From Candidatus Dojkabacteria bacterium (GTDB lineage Bacteria > Patescibacteriota > Dojkabacteria > SC72 > JAFGCJ01), in the NCBI GenBank assembly GCA_028696915.1, contig JAQVGB010000001.1, positions 1 to 33,362 of the forward strand: a DNA stretch of 33,362 nucleotides, written 5' to 3'. A program made the translations under genes and the position numbers. The notes below the pieces were generated by a model, which saw only the letters and a program-made list of their open reading frames with translations, searched no databases and was not told the origin of the DNA. This document shows, in pieces, positions 16,628 to 24,900 of this stretch (positions are counted from its first letter, which is position 1; every line of letters begins with the position of its first letter).

Positions 16628-17494
16628 CTACTGCTCCTGTATTGATATGCGTTCTATAGTAACTTCATTTCTGGGCATACTGTTCTCGTCGGTCGATACC
16701 TGCGAGATCTCGTCGACCACGTTCATCCCCGAAACAACCCTTCCAAAGACTGTATGCCTCCCATTTAGCGAACTTGTGTCCGAATTGCCAACCGTTATGA
16801 AAAACTGCGACCCATTGGTATTTGGGCCGGAATTTGCCATCGCCACCACTCCTGGTCCGAACGGATAACTCTCCAGGTCATAGTTGTAGGAATACCCGAT
16901 CACATCGTCGTAGAAACTCGCAAGCGTATCGTTGGAATGCTCCTGAAGACTTCGGGGGGAATACCCGATAGTAGAGGAGTTCCACGTACTATAGAGACCT
17001 GAAAGGTATGGAGCATCTTTGACAAGGATCCGGTCAAGACCGATCGAATTCGGATTGATTTCATCAGGGAAGCTATAGCCGGGCCCTCCGGTCCCGTTCC
17101 CCGCCGGATCACCGCCCTGAATGACAAAGCCATCCACCACACGGTGAAACGTCAGATCATCATAGAAACCATCCCGGCTCAGGAAAACGAAATTGTTCAC
17201 CGTCATCGGCGCACGCTCCTCGAACAGATCGACCGTAATGTCGCCATGGTTCGTTTCAATCGTCGCCCGGTAATCCACTCCGGATCGGAGGTCCATTTCG
17301 GGTGAGGCTGAATACGTATTTCTGTTTGTTCCCATATCGGTTGATGGTCCGCTAAATTGAGCTGAATCATTAAGATAATCGCCGCCTTCGTTGAGGAAAA
17401 TACCGAGACCAACGATGATCACCGCCGCCGCAAGCAGCGGAAGAAGAACACCTTTGTGATCTTTGAATAGATCTCCGGGATTGAGAGCACCCAT
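16628..17494 (-). CDS. Membrane-anchored cyclophilin-type peptidyl-prolyl isomerase
   Basis: This 288-residue protein has a short cytoplasmic N terminus, a TM (~15-34), a Ser/Asn-rich linker and a cyclophilin domain from ~75. Hallmarks are FHRVVDGFVIQGGDP (with the catalytic Arg), GSQFFITV and LNGRHTVFGRV. It should catalyse prolyl cis-trans isomerisation on exported proteins. An insert of about 55 residues (~150-205: LVKDAPYLSG... YDDVIGYSYNYDLESYPFG) sits before the AMANSGPNTNGSQFF core; minimal bacterial cyclophilins of ~165 residues lack it. No SD is seen. TATACT at 17540-17545 and TATAAG at 17511-17516 are candidate -10 boxes. Confidence 0.93.
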   Translation of the reverse strand: MGALNPGDLFKDHKGVLLPLLAAAVIIVGLGIFLNEGGDYLNDSAQFSGPSTDMGTNRNTYSASPEMDLRSGVDYRATIETNHGDITVDLFEERAPMTVNNFVFLSRDGFYDDLTFHRVVDGFVIQGGDPAGNGTGGPGYSFPDEINPNSIGLDRILVKDAPYLSGLYSTWNSSTIGYSPRSLQEHSNDTLASFYDDVIGYSYNYDLESYPFGPGVVAMANSGPNTNGSQFFITVGNSDTSSLNGRHTVFGRVVSGMNVVDEISQVSTDENSMPRNEVTIERISIQEQ

Positions 17495-17606
17495 GACATT
17501 CGAGACTAATCTTATACTGCTAACCTATCGCCTCTAGACAGTATAGCATCAGGTGTGCAAATCAGAGAACCCCTCACCCATCCGCCCATGCGAGACTCAT
17601 ACAACA

Positions 17607-20045
17607 CTACACAACGAGCGTTGCGATCTTTCCCGGCACATATATGAATTTCTTGACATCCTGCCCATCCAGACACCTCTGCACGCTATCCAGGGCCATC
17701 ACAGCCGCTCTGACGGTGTCCTCCGAAGCGTCAGGCGAGATGTTGACCTTGCCCCGAACCTTGCCATTAATCTGGACCGGGATCACGACGCTCTCCTGCT
17801 GGAGAAGTTTCTCGTCAACTTCTGGCCACGGCTGAGCATGCACGCTTCCATTTCCGCCAACCGCGCTCCAGAACTCCTCTGCCACATGTGGGACCATGGG
17901 AGCTATCGCGACAGCAATTTTCTGTAAATTCTCAATCGTGACCGGCTTCTCATGTGCGTCATTGTAAAATTCCATCAGGGCGGCAACTGACGTATTGAAC
18001 TTGCGCTGGGGCAATTCATCGGTCAATTGCCGGATGAGCCTGTTAACGGCGATCTCCACCCCCAGTTCGGACACATCGTCTGTTTTCTTTTTCGCGTTGG
18101 CATTTTCCATGAAGAATTTCCAGAACTTGCGCACGAATCGGTTCACGCCTTGGATCGCCCGGTCGCTCCATTCGACCGTGCCTTCGTGAGGTCCGGTGAA
18201 TAGCAGGTACAATCTGACCACATCAGCCCCGAACTTCTCCACAAGGTCATCGGGATTTATCACATTTCCGAGCGATTTCGACATCTTTGTTCCCCCCTCG
18301 CCAAGAAGCATACCGTGATTGCGCCGTGCCCGGTACGGTTCTTTGCCCGGAACAACACCGATATCGTTGAGAAATTTGTGCCAGAACCGCGAGTACAGCA
18401 GATGAAGCGTCACGTGCTCCGCGCCGCCATCGTAAAAATCAACGGGCATCCAGTAGTTGAGCTTCTCGGGATCGGCAATCGCCGTATCGTTGTCCGGATC
18501 GCAGAATCGGTAGAAGTACCAACTCGAGCCAGCCCAGTTTGGCATAGTGTCAGTTTCACGTTTTGCAGTCCCTCCACAAGTCGGACAGGTAGTGTTCACC
18601 CATTCGTCAATCGCCGCCAGCGGCGATTCTCCCGTTTCTGTCGGTTCATATGATTCGACATCGGGAAGAACGACCGGCAAGTCCTTTTCGGGGACCGGCA
18701 CCGTCCCGCATTTCTCACAAAAAACAACCGGGATCGGCTCGCCCCAATAGTGCTGACGGGAGAAAATCCAGTCGTGAATATTGTAACGGACTTCGGCATG
18801 ACCAATACCGTTCTCAACCAAGTGGTCCATAATTTTCTCACTCGCCTCGTCCACCGATAACCCGTCCAATATATCTGAATTCACCACGGTTCCCGCGTCA
18901 TGCTGGACCTCGGAGATCTTGTTGATCTCTCCGGTCTTCCCGTCTGGACCGACAATAACTCTTGCAACCGGCAATTTATACTGTGTTGCAAACTGGAAGT
19001 CCCGCTTATCATGGCCGGGAACACCCATCACCGCCCCTGTTCCAACGGTCATGAGCACGAAATCGGTCATCCAGATCTGTACTCGCTCCCCGTTGACAGG
19101 GTTGATCGCGTACAATCCTGTAAACACTCCGGTTTTCTTCATCTTCTCGTCAGCTCGTTCCTCGGGTGTTTTTCCCTGCGCTTCTTTTTTATAAGCGAGA
19201 ACAGTGTCCCGATACTCTTCCGGCACAAACTTCTTGTCCTCGTCAAAAATCGGGTGTTCCGGCGCGACGACTATGAATGTAACCCCATAGATTGTCTCGG
19301 GCTGGGTCGTGGATACCACAAGCTTCTGCCCAGTTCCCTCCACGTCAAATGAGATATCGATCCACGTTTTCCGTCCGATCCAATTTCGCTGAGCGGCTTT
19401 GATACTCTCCGGATAATCGACTTCGTCCAGCTCATCGGCCAACCGATCCGCATACGCAGTTATTTTCAGCATCCACTGGCTCAATTCTTTCATTTCAACT
19501 TCACTACCGCACCGCTCGTGCCTCCCGTTCACCACCTCTTCGTTCGCAAGCCCTACTTTGCATTTCGGACACCAGTTGATCGGCGCTTTCTCCTTGTACG
19601 CAAGTCCATTTTCTAAAAATTTTAAAAATATCCACTGCGTCCACTTGTAGTAGGAAGGTTCCGTTGTATCGATCTCCCGACTCCAGTCAAATGAATATCC
19701 CATCATTTTCAATTGCCGGCGGAAGTTGTCGGTATTTTGCTTTGTGACAACTTTTGGATTAATTTTGTGCTTGATCGCGTAGTTTTCTGTCGGCAGGCCG
19801 AACGCATCCCACCCCATGGGGAACAGTACGTTATATCCCTGCATCCGCTCGAAACGCGCCAATACGTCAATCATCGAGTATGTGCGGCAGTGGCCGATGT
19901 GCACACCGTCTCCAGACGCATACGGAAATTCGACCAGAATGTACTTTTTAGGCTTATCCGCAAAGTCGACTGCGCGGTACAGATTCGAATGTTCCCACTC
20001 ATTCTGCCACTTAGGGTCGATTTGTTTGTGGTCGTACTCTTTCAT
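17607..20045 (-). CDS. leuS: Leucyl-tRNA synthetase
   Basis: This 812-residue class I synthetase charges tRNA-Leu with leucine. The Rossmann core has HIGH at residues 49-52 and KMSKS near 587. A zinc-binding CPKC...C pattern is near 160. The CP1 editing domain (~220-400) keeps the Asp of MGVPGHDKRDFQFA (~345), but its threonine-rich loop reads STTQPETIYG where TTRPDT is usual. The anticodon-binding domain starts near ~640 and the C-terminal domain ends GKVRGKVNISPDA... FIYVPGKIATLVV. Length is close to the family norm (~810-870). The gene lies directly downstream of an apparent leucine attenuator (20070-20198) and has no clear SD. It is followed by the cyclophilin gene, which has its own promoter candidates. 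Confidence 0.97.
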   Translation of the reverse strand: MKEYDHKQIDPKWQNEWEHSNLYRAVDFADKPKKYILVEFPYASGDGVHIGHCRTYSMIDVLARFERMQGYNVLFPMGWDAFGLPTENYAIKHKINPKVVTKQNTDNFRRQLKMMGYSFDWSREIDTTEPSYYKWTQWIFLKFLENGLAYKEKAPINWCPKCKVGLANEEVVNGRHERCGSEVEMKELSQWMLKITAYADRLADELDEVDYPESIKAAQRNWIGRKTWIDISFDVEGTGQKLVVSTTQPETIYGVTFIVVAPEHPIFDEDKKFVPEEYRDTVLAYKKEAQGKTPEERADEKMKKTGVFTGLYAINPVNGERVQIWMTDFVLMTVGTGAVMGVPGHDKRDFQFATQYKLPVARVIVGPDGKTGEINKISEVQHDAGTVVNSDILDGLSVDEASEKIMDHLVENGIGHAEVRYNIHDWIFSRQHYWGEPIPVVFCEKCGTVPVPEKDLPVVLPDVESYEPTETGESPLAAIDEWVNTTCPTCGGTAKRETDTMPNWAGSSWYFYRFCDPDNDTAIADPEKLNYWMPVDFYDGGAEHVTLHLLYSRFWHKFLNDIGVVPGKEPYRARRNHGMLLGEGGTKMSKSLGNVINPDDLVEKFGADVVRLYLLFTGPHEGTVEWSDRAIQGVNRFVRKFWKFFMENANAKKKTDDVSELGVEIAVNRLIRQLTDELPQRKFNTSVAALMEFYNDAHEKPVTIENLQKIAVAIAPMVPHVAEEFWSAVGGNGSVHAQPWPEVDEKLLQQESVVIPVQINGKVRGKVNISPDASEDTVRAAVMALDSVQRCLDGQDVKKFIYVPGKIATLVV

Positions 20046-20069
20046 AGAGGTGCATTCTAAAATAAAAAC

Positions 20070-20095
20070 AAAAAACCTCCCTTTCGGGGAGGCTT
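20070..20095 (-). terminator. Intrinsic terminator of the leuS attenuator
   Basis: On the minus strand, CCTCCC pairs with GGGAGG across a CGAAA loop; the stem is extended by AAG/TTT at its base and followed by T6-G-T5. It lies about 25 nt before the leuS start codon, so transcription of leuS requires reading through it. Its 5' arm (87-93) can instead pair with GGGAGGC at 20120-20126. Confidence 0.9.
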
Positions 20096-20151
20096 ATCGG
20101 AACAAACCGGCGGTCAGAAGCCTCCCGCTTATGAGCGAAGGAGAAGGAGGC
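20087..20151 (-). promoter_or_regulatory. leuS attenuator: mutually exclusive pairing segments
   Basis: Minus-strand segments in 5'-3' order are A GCCTCC (20151-20146), B GGGAGGC (20126-20120), C GCCTCCC (20093-20087) and D GGGAGG (20081-20076). A:B and C:D (terminator) exclude B:C (antiterminator, 7 perfect pairs). The Leu codons of the leader peptide lie in and just after A. The stop codon lies 2 nt before B. A ribosome stalled at the Leu codons would cover A, free B for C and let leuS be transcribed; a ribosome at the stop would cover B and allow termination. Confidence 0.82.
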
Positions 20152-20182
20152 CCAGCTTTGCAATACCCGCGGTATCTATCAT
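20129..20182 (-). CDS. Leucine-rich leader peptide of the leuS attenuator
   Basis: A 17-codon ORF encodes MIDTAGIAKLGLLLLRS and a TAA stop. Five of six consecutive codons are leucine (CTG GGC CTC CTT CTC CTT). Its ATG lies about 4 nt after the predicted transcription start (~20186), so it would be translated as a leaderless message; there is no room for an SD. Its position between a consensus promoter and an intrinsic terminator, with control codons in pairing segment A and the stop just before segment B, matches the classical trp, leu and pheST leader peptides. It is inferred to sense charged tRNA-Leu. Confidence 0.8.
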   Translation of the reverse strand: MIDTAGIAKLGLLLLRS

Positions 20183-20192
20183 ATTGAAGGAA

Positions 20193-20221
20193 ATTATATG
20201 GGGGGAATGAAGGAATGTCAA
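20193..20221 (-). promoter_or_regulatory. Consensus promoter of the leuS leader
   Basis: Minus strand TTGACA (20216-20221), 17-nt spacer, TATAAT (20193-20198): a perfect sigma-70-type match. The predicted start is near 20186. Confidence 0.9.
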
Positions 20222-20230
20222 AAAAAGCCG

Positions 20231-20243
20231 CAGGTCCGACCTG
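20231..20243. repeat. 13-bp perfect palindrome upstream of the leuS promoter
   Basis: CAGGTCCGACCTG (CAGGTC-C-GACCTG) ends 10 bp upstream of the leuS -35 box. On the minus strand it is followed by CGGC and a T7 run, so it could be either a small terminator or a protein-binding site. Confidence 0.5.
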
Positions 20244-20338
20244 AAGTTCCCAGAAAAGTGATATACTCCAAAAGCTCATGGAAACTGTAGAAACAATCAA
20301 GAAAAGATATTCCTGCCGGGACTCTCTTTAAAAACATC

Positions 20339-21205
20339 ATGAACAATACCCTCCCGCCTATCACAAAAAATCACAAGAGTATCAAGTATCCATTTCACAC
20401 CTATACCCCCTCAGATCTACACAACAAGCACATTCTCATACTGGGACATGGATCCATAACTTCGCCGGACATTGTCGAAGAATCAGCACGTATGTTTTCA
20501 AGTTTCACCAAAGATTTTGAGAAGTACGGAATCGCCGCGCTCATGCCCGTCCTTCCAAGGAAAGTTGGTCCCAATCCCAGTCAGTATCTCGATTCCCAGA
20601 TACTGGAACGAGCCGTTATGATAGACACATGTGATCCGTACTACGCGAGACCTGACAAGGAGATCGTGAAGATGATCGTTTTGTTTCAGAGAGAACTCAG
20701 AGAGAAAGGTTATAACATCTCAGACACGGTATTTTTTTCCGGGGCGTCCGCAGGAGCATGCATGGCACAACGTATGGCTGTTCTATACCCGGATATCGTC
20801 GCCGGTACAGCAATCTTTCTATCAGGGATATTTTTGTACCCGGAAAAAGAACTGGAATCAGTTGAACTGACGTACCCGTTTGGTGTCAGCGATATCTCAG
20901 CCCTCGACGGGACACAATTCAACAAAGAATTATCTCTAAAAATACCCCAGTATATATTTGTAGGGGAGCAGGAGACTCGCGGCGGACCCTTCGATTTTGA
21001 GATTCGAAGCCAGTTAGGGCGGATTGAGGAATTTAGAAAGGTTCTCGGGGAAAATCCCTTGGAGATGACCCAAAAGTATCTGGACTATCTAAAAAAACAG
21101 AATACCCCTTTTGATGCGGTAATTAAGAAAGGCGTGGGTCACGATTGCTCCGGTTCTGATTTCAGAAAAGGATTTGAGTATATTATTGAAAACGGGTTGA
21201 AGTGA
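20339..21205 (+). CDS. Alpha/beta hydrolase (esterase-like)
   Basis: A 288-residue soluble protein with an alpha/beta-hydrolase layout: an early strand and oxyanion-type loop (HILILGHGSI, ~31-40), a nucleophile elbow FSGASAGA (GxSxG, Ser ~137), a following MAQRMAVLYPDIVAG helix, and a histidine in KKGVGHDCSG (~266). The strand IPQYIFVGEQET (~198-209) is where the acidic member or a support loop would fall. No signal peptide or TM. The layout resembles LpqC/phospholipase-carboxylesterase types; the substrate is unknown. Divergent from leuS. No SD. A TATACT at 20262-20267 is a weak promoter candidate. Confidence 0.8.
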   Translation: MNNTLPPITKNHKSIKYPFHTYTPSDLHNKHILILGHGSITSPDIVEESARMFSSFTKDFEKYGIAALMPVLPRKVGPNPSQYLDSQILERAVMIDTCDPYYARPDKEIVKMIVLFQRELREKGYNISDTVFFSGASAGACMAQRMAVLYPDIVAGTAIFLSGIFLYPEKELESVELTYPFGVSDISALDGTQFNKELSLKIPQYIFVGEQETRGGPFDFEIRSQLGRIEEFRKVLGENPLEMTQKYLDYLKKQNTPFDAVIKKGVGHDCSGSDFRKGFEYIIENGLK

Positions 21206-21230
21206 GGCGGGATTTGGGGGATGCAACCGC

Positions 21231-21241
21231 TATAGGTTGGC
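21231..21241 (+). promoter_or_regulatory. TATAGGTTGGC motif, possible promoter
   Basis: GCTATAGGTTGGC recurs here (also at 12771 and, as TATAAGTTGGC, at 11905). It is 25 bp after the hydrolase stop and is followed by two CTTGCAA direct repeats (21251 and 21264). No -35 box is visible. Confidence 0.35.
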
Positions 21242-21350
21242 ACAGTAGAGCTTGCAAGAGAAACTTGCAACTCCTTGAACACATTAATACACTGTATAAT
21301 ACATTCGCAGAAGTAAAGACGGCTAGGCTTAAAATACTCAACCCACAACA

Positions 21351-21794
21351 ATGGACACATCACCTGGTTTCGCACCCAATCCAGCAACCCCTACAGCTCC
21401 CCGATTAGGCGTCCCAAGATGCAGGTTGTCCGAAGCCGAATTAGCTGCACTAGAGAAAGCACATCCGGAAGAACAAGACCTACTTCACCAAATGTTCTTT
21501 GCCTATGGAAAAAGAATGAAGCCAGAAGAGGCCGTACAAGCAACAACCTCCCCTATTCCGAAAACACTGCTGTTGAGGAGAATTGAAGCGAAATCAACAG
21601 GAGCCATTCTTTATGCCATTATGAAACCAACAAGTCCACGTTCACGAGACGGAAAAACACTTGCTGAACCTCCGTTTGCCCAAACCTGTGAGTACGCGCT
21701 TATTCATACTGACGAACTGGACTCATGGGCAAAAGAGGTACTTGATCCAGAATGGAGGGCACTCCGCCAACTTGAACCGCTACATATACCATGA
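21351..21794 (+). CDS. Hypothetical protein, no recognised family
   Basis: I do not recognise this 147-residue protein. The first ~20 residues are Pro/Ala-rich and probably disordered. Then come RLSEAELAALEKAHPEEQDLLHQMFFAYGKRMKPEEA, which looks helical, and a mixed section (KTLLLRRIEAKSTGAILYAIMKP... CEYALIHTDELDSWAKEVLDPEWRAL). There is no TM, signal peptide or cysteine motif. A TATAAT at 21295-21300 lies 50 bp upstream; a TTGAAC is present but only 14 nt from it. There is no SD. Coding potential is supported by an ORF of normal length in an otherwise empty plus-strand interval between the hydrolase and tRNA-Ala. Confidence 0.65.
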   Translation: MDTSPGFAPNPATPTAPRLGVPRCRLSEAELAALEKAHPEEQDLLHQMFFAYGKRMKPEEAVQATTSPIPKTLLLRRIEAKSTGAILYAIMKPTSPRSRDGKTLAEPPFAQTCEYALIHTDELDSWAKEVLDPEWRALRQLEPLHIP

Positions 21795-21815
21795 TGCTTT
21801 GTGAAAAATCTTTCT

Positions 21816-21889
21816 TGGACCCGGCGAGATTTGAACTCGCGACCCCCTCAATGCCATTGAGGTGCTCTAGCCAACTGAGCTACGGGCCC
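21816..21889 (-). tRNA. tRNA-Ala (anticodon GGC)
   Basis: Acceptor GGGCCCG/CGGGTCC with discriminator A and the alanine identity pair G3-U70. D arm GCTC/GAGC, anticodon stem CCTCA/TGAGG around ATGGCAT (anticodon GGC), T arm GCGAG-TTCAAAT-CTCGC. No CCA is encoded. Confidence 0.94.
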
Positions 21890-21903
21890 GCAAAACCTCA
21901 AGG

Positions 21904-21932
21904 ATTGTAGACGATCACCCGTTCTTTCGCAA
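21904..21932 (-). promoter_or_regulatory. Promoter of tRNA-Ala(GGC)
   Basis: Minus strand TTGCGA (21927-21932), 17-nt spacer, TACAAT (21904-21909). Confidence 0.65.
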
Positions 21933-21992
21933 GAAATCGAGTGAGCAGAAAACGCAGACCAGGAACTGACTCACCCATCCCTCCTTGCCACA

Positions 21993-24900
21993 CTACTCAG
22001 GTGTCCAAACTCCCGATCCGTTGATAACACGCACAAAGTACGCTTCAGTTCCGGAAATCGGAAAGTCAAAGCCGTACACCTCCTGTGTCCCGCCGTCGCC
22101 GGTCTCCACCTGCAAACCGCTGTACCGCGAACGAACCGCTTCCCACTCTGACAAATTATCCGCCTGTACTACTCCTGTCAGATTCACCCCATCTATCACC
22201 GATGCCGCAGTATACGACTCGCCAACGCCATGAACCGACACGAGATTCCAGCCCTCAATAAGTCCAATCGGGACTGGTTCGGCCACCCCCTTCCCTTCCA
22301 GGCGTACCAATATATCTGCACTTGAACGAATGACATACCCCTTTCCGGGTAGTATCTGAAAGTCGTTTGAACCGTAGATCGTTTCCCCCCGTTGTTCAAT
22401 CACCTGCCACTGCCCACTTTCATACGAGGCGATAGAGTAAAAGGAACCGCCGTATACTTCATTGAGATTAACCAGAACTTCAACAGCCGTAGTTCCAATA
22501 TCTTCGTTCAAAAAAGGAAACGACACAAAGTTGAAACCTTGTGATATATCATAGTAAAAGCTCAAGTTCTCTTGGGTTACCGTAATCCCCGTCGCTCTCG
22601 AGATATCAATATCTCTTTCATCGAATAATCCATTTTCGTTTACGTCCACATATATCACCGCCTGCCCCCCGGCATTGACATAGAAACATAGTGTCCCATA
22701 TCCCTCAATTCCATCGACGCAGTACTTACCCGGTTCTGGGAATAGCATTATTCCAGTTTCAGGGTCAATGATGACGTCCTGACTATCACTCTGAGCGTGC
22801 ACCCTGAAGTAATTGCTCAGAAGCGATGCTCTTTTCTCAACGCCAATCACCGCCTCCCGCAAACTTGCAATAACTCCACTCCCATCGATAACTATTTGTG
22901 AATTCTCACCTGACGGTGGATCGCACTTACAGTCACCCAGATCACTGCACTGACAGACATATCCTTTTGTATTACAAATCTGCCCGGGTTCGATACGCTG
23001 TTTTACCCAACAGCCGGGTGTAGTAATATTCGGGCACCAATCGTTTAGTTCGATACTGTAAAATGCCGCGTGTTCGCAATTACACTGTTTAGCCTTGCAC
23101 TGTTCTCCTTTTGATACATCTGCCCAAGCGGGGATCTCCGGCGGGGTACCTCCCCCACACGCTTCACCCGGAGCAATAACCGAATTTGTTTCGTCACAGT
23201 AGCAACCAACATTGGTTCCTGTCAGACTCACATCAACAGGACATGATCCCTCTGAAATTTTCTCCTGCCATACGCCTCCAGTACAGACATACTTTCTCGA
23301 TCCTGATTCGCGGACTTGTCCACTGCATTTATCGCCGCACGCCTTCCCCTCCCCACTGAAATCACATCCAGAACCGCCCCCTGAAGGAGGTGTAGCAGGA
23401 GAAGAACCACCGGTGGCGTCGGTCGAATTGCTTGTACTTGAGGAACTTCCTGATTGTTTGCATTCATAGCAAAGCTGATAGCTCACTACCACCGGCGCAC
23501 ATCGGGGACACAAAGCGCCCCCATCCGGTGTTTCCGTTCCCTCGAGCCCTCCACACGTATCATCCGGATAATACGAGCCTACACACACTTCAGACGGAGG
23601 TGGTGGAATTTGACCCGGAATATCATCCGCATCGATAAACGGACAGGTTTCCGTGCACTCTACGAAATCATATAACCGTTCATCAATATTGCAGTAACAC
23701 CCATCACCATCAAGACACTTTTGATTCCGGGATTTTGAACCCTCATTACCATCTACAGGACATTCAGAACCACCCCCGGACGGAATGGCATCACCACTCC
23801 CCGACCCATCTCCACACCCTCCACAGCAATCGCTCGATGCCTTCCACGTACCATCGGCCTGACAGGTCGCCCACGAACACTTCGGATCCCTACTACCGCC
23901 TTCGCCGCTGGTCCAACAGTCGTATTTATCTGGTCCACAGCGAACTTCTCCGCACCCACCCCCACCCGACGATGGTTCCTGTTCCTCACCTCCGGTATAA
24001 CAACAGCGGATATTCGCACTGCCCGGACATAAACCGATCTTTATCGTTCCCGCGCCATTATTACAAGAATCTCCGCTACTCTTTCCCGGAGCGGAAATAC
24101 ACTCTCCCGGAACTCCATAACAGGAACAACCGGCAAAATCGGCATCAGTGCAACCGGACTGGTTTGGATCCTCACAACAGCTCGTTGATCCCTCCGAATG
24201 GGGAGAGTCCGAGCTTGAATCTGTATCTGTCTCCGTATCGGAAGAGGACGAGTCGTCATCCGAATCATCCCCAGAAGCGTCGTTCTCGTCAATACAACAC
24301 TTAATGTTTATCGGCTGAGTGGGACACAATCCTGATCGTACCTTTCCTGAACAATCATTCTCATTCATACATTGGCCCCCCACTGCCTCACACTCCGGCT
24401 CCTGATATGCCGCTTCCACATATGACACCAGGCTCCCACCGCCCTTTGATTCCACGACGTCCTGCTCCTCCTCCATCACAATCGGATCGGCTGGGGCATC
24501 CATCGTCATAGGAATCGTCACCTCTTGTGGAACAAATCCCGGTGCTTCAACAAGAAGATATTCTTCATCTGTGTTTTCATCCACTCCCCCAAACTCGGCT
24601 CCATCAAACGCACGAAACCCTGAAATATCAATATACCAGCTTCCGTTATCCGCAAGCACTGCAGACAAGGGCTCGCTTGGCAGTTCATTAATACGCATAT
24701 AAATCACACCATCTGGAATATCACCGGCCGGTGACACAATCTTTCCATATGCGGGATTGGGAACCCGCATATCTTCGAGATCGGCAAATGTCGTGAACGA
24801 ATTTACTGATGCCGTTGGAAATCCGCCGGACGTGTCCATCTCCCATGATTTTGAGAACCTGAATCCATTCCCGACCATGAAATAGTATGTCTGCTCAGGA

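Noticed and set aside
20129..20198. T-box riboswitch for leuS, suggested by ACCGCG in the leader
   Set aside because: The predicted transcript before the terminator is only ~115 nt, there is no room for stem I with a specifier loop, and the ACCGCG lies inside the Leu-rich leader ORF.
20094..20300. 68-codon minus-strand ORF upstream of leuS
   Set aside because: It spans the promoter and runs in the same strand through the attenuator segments without family features; the shorter leader ORF starting at the transcript end fits better.
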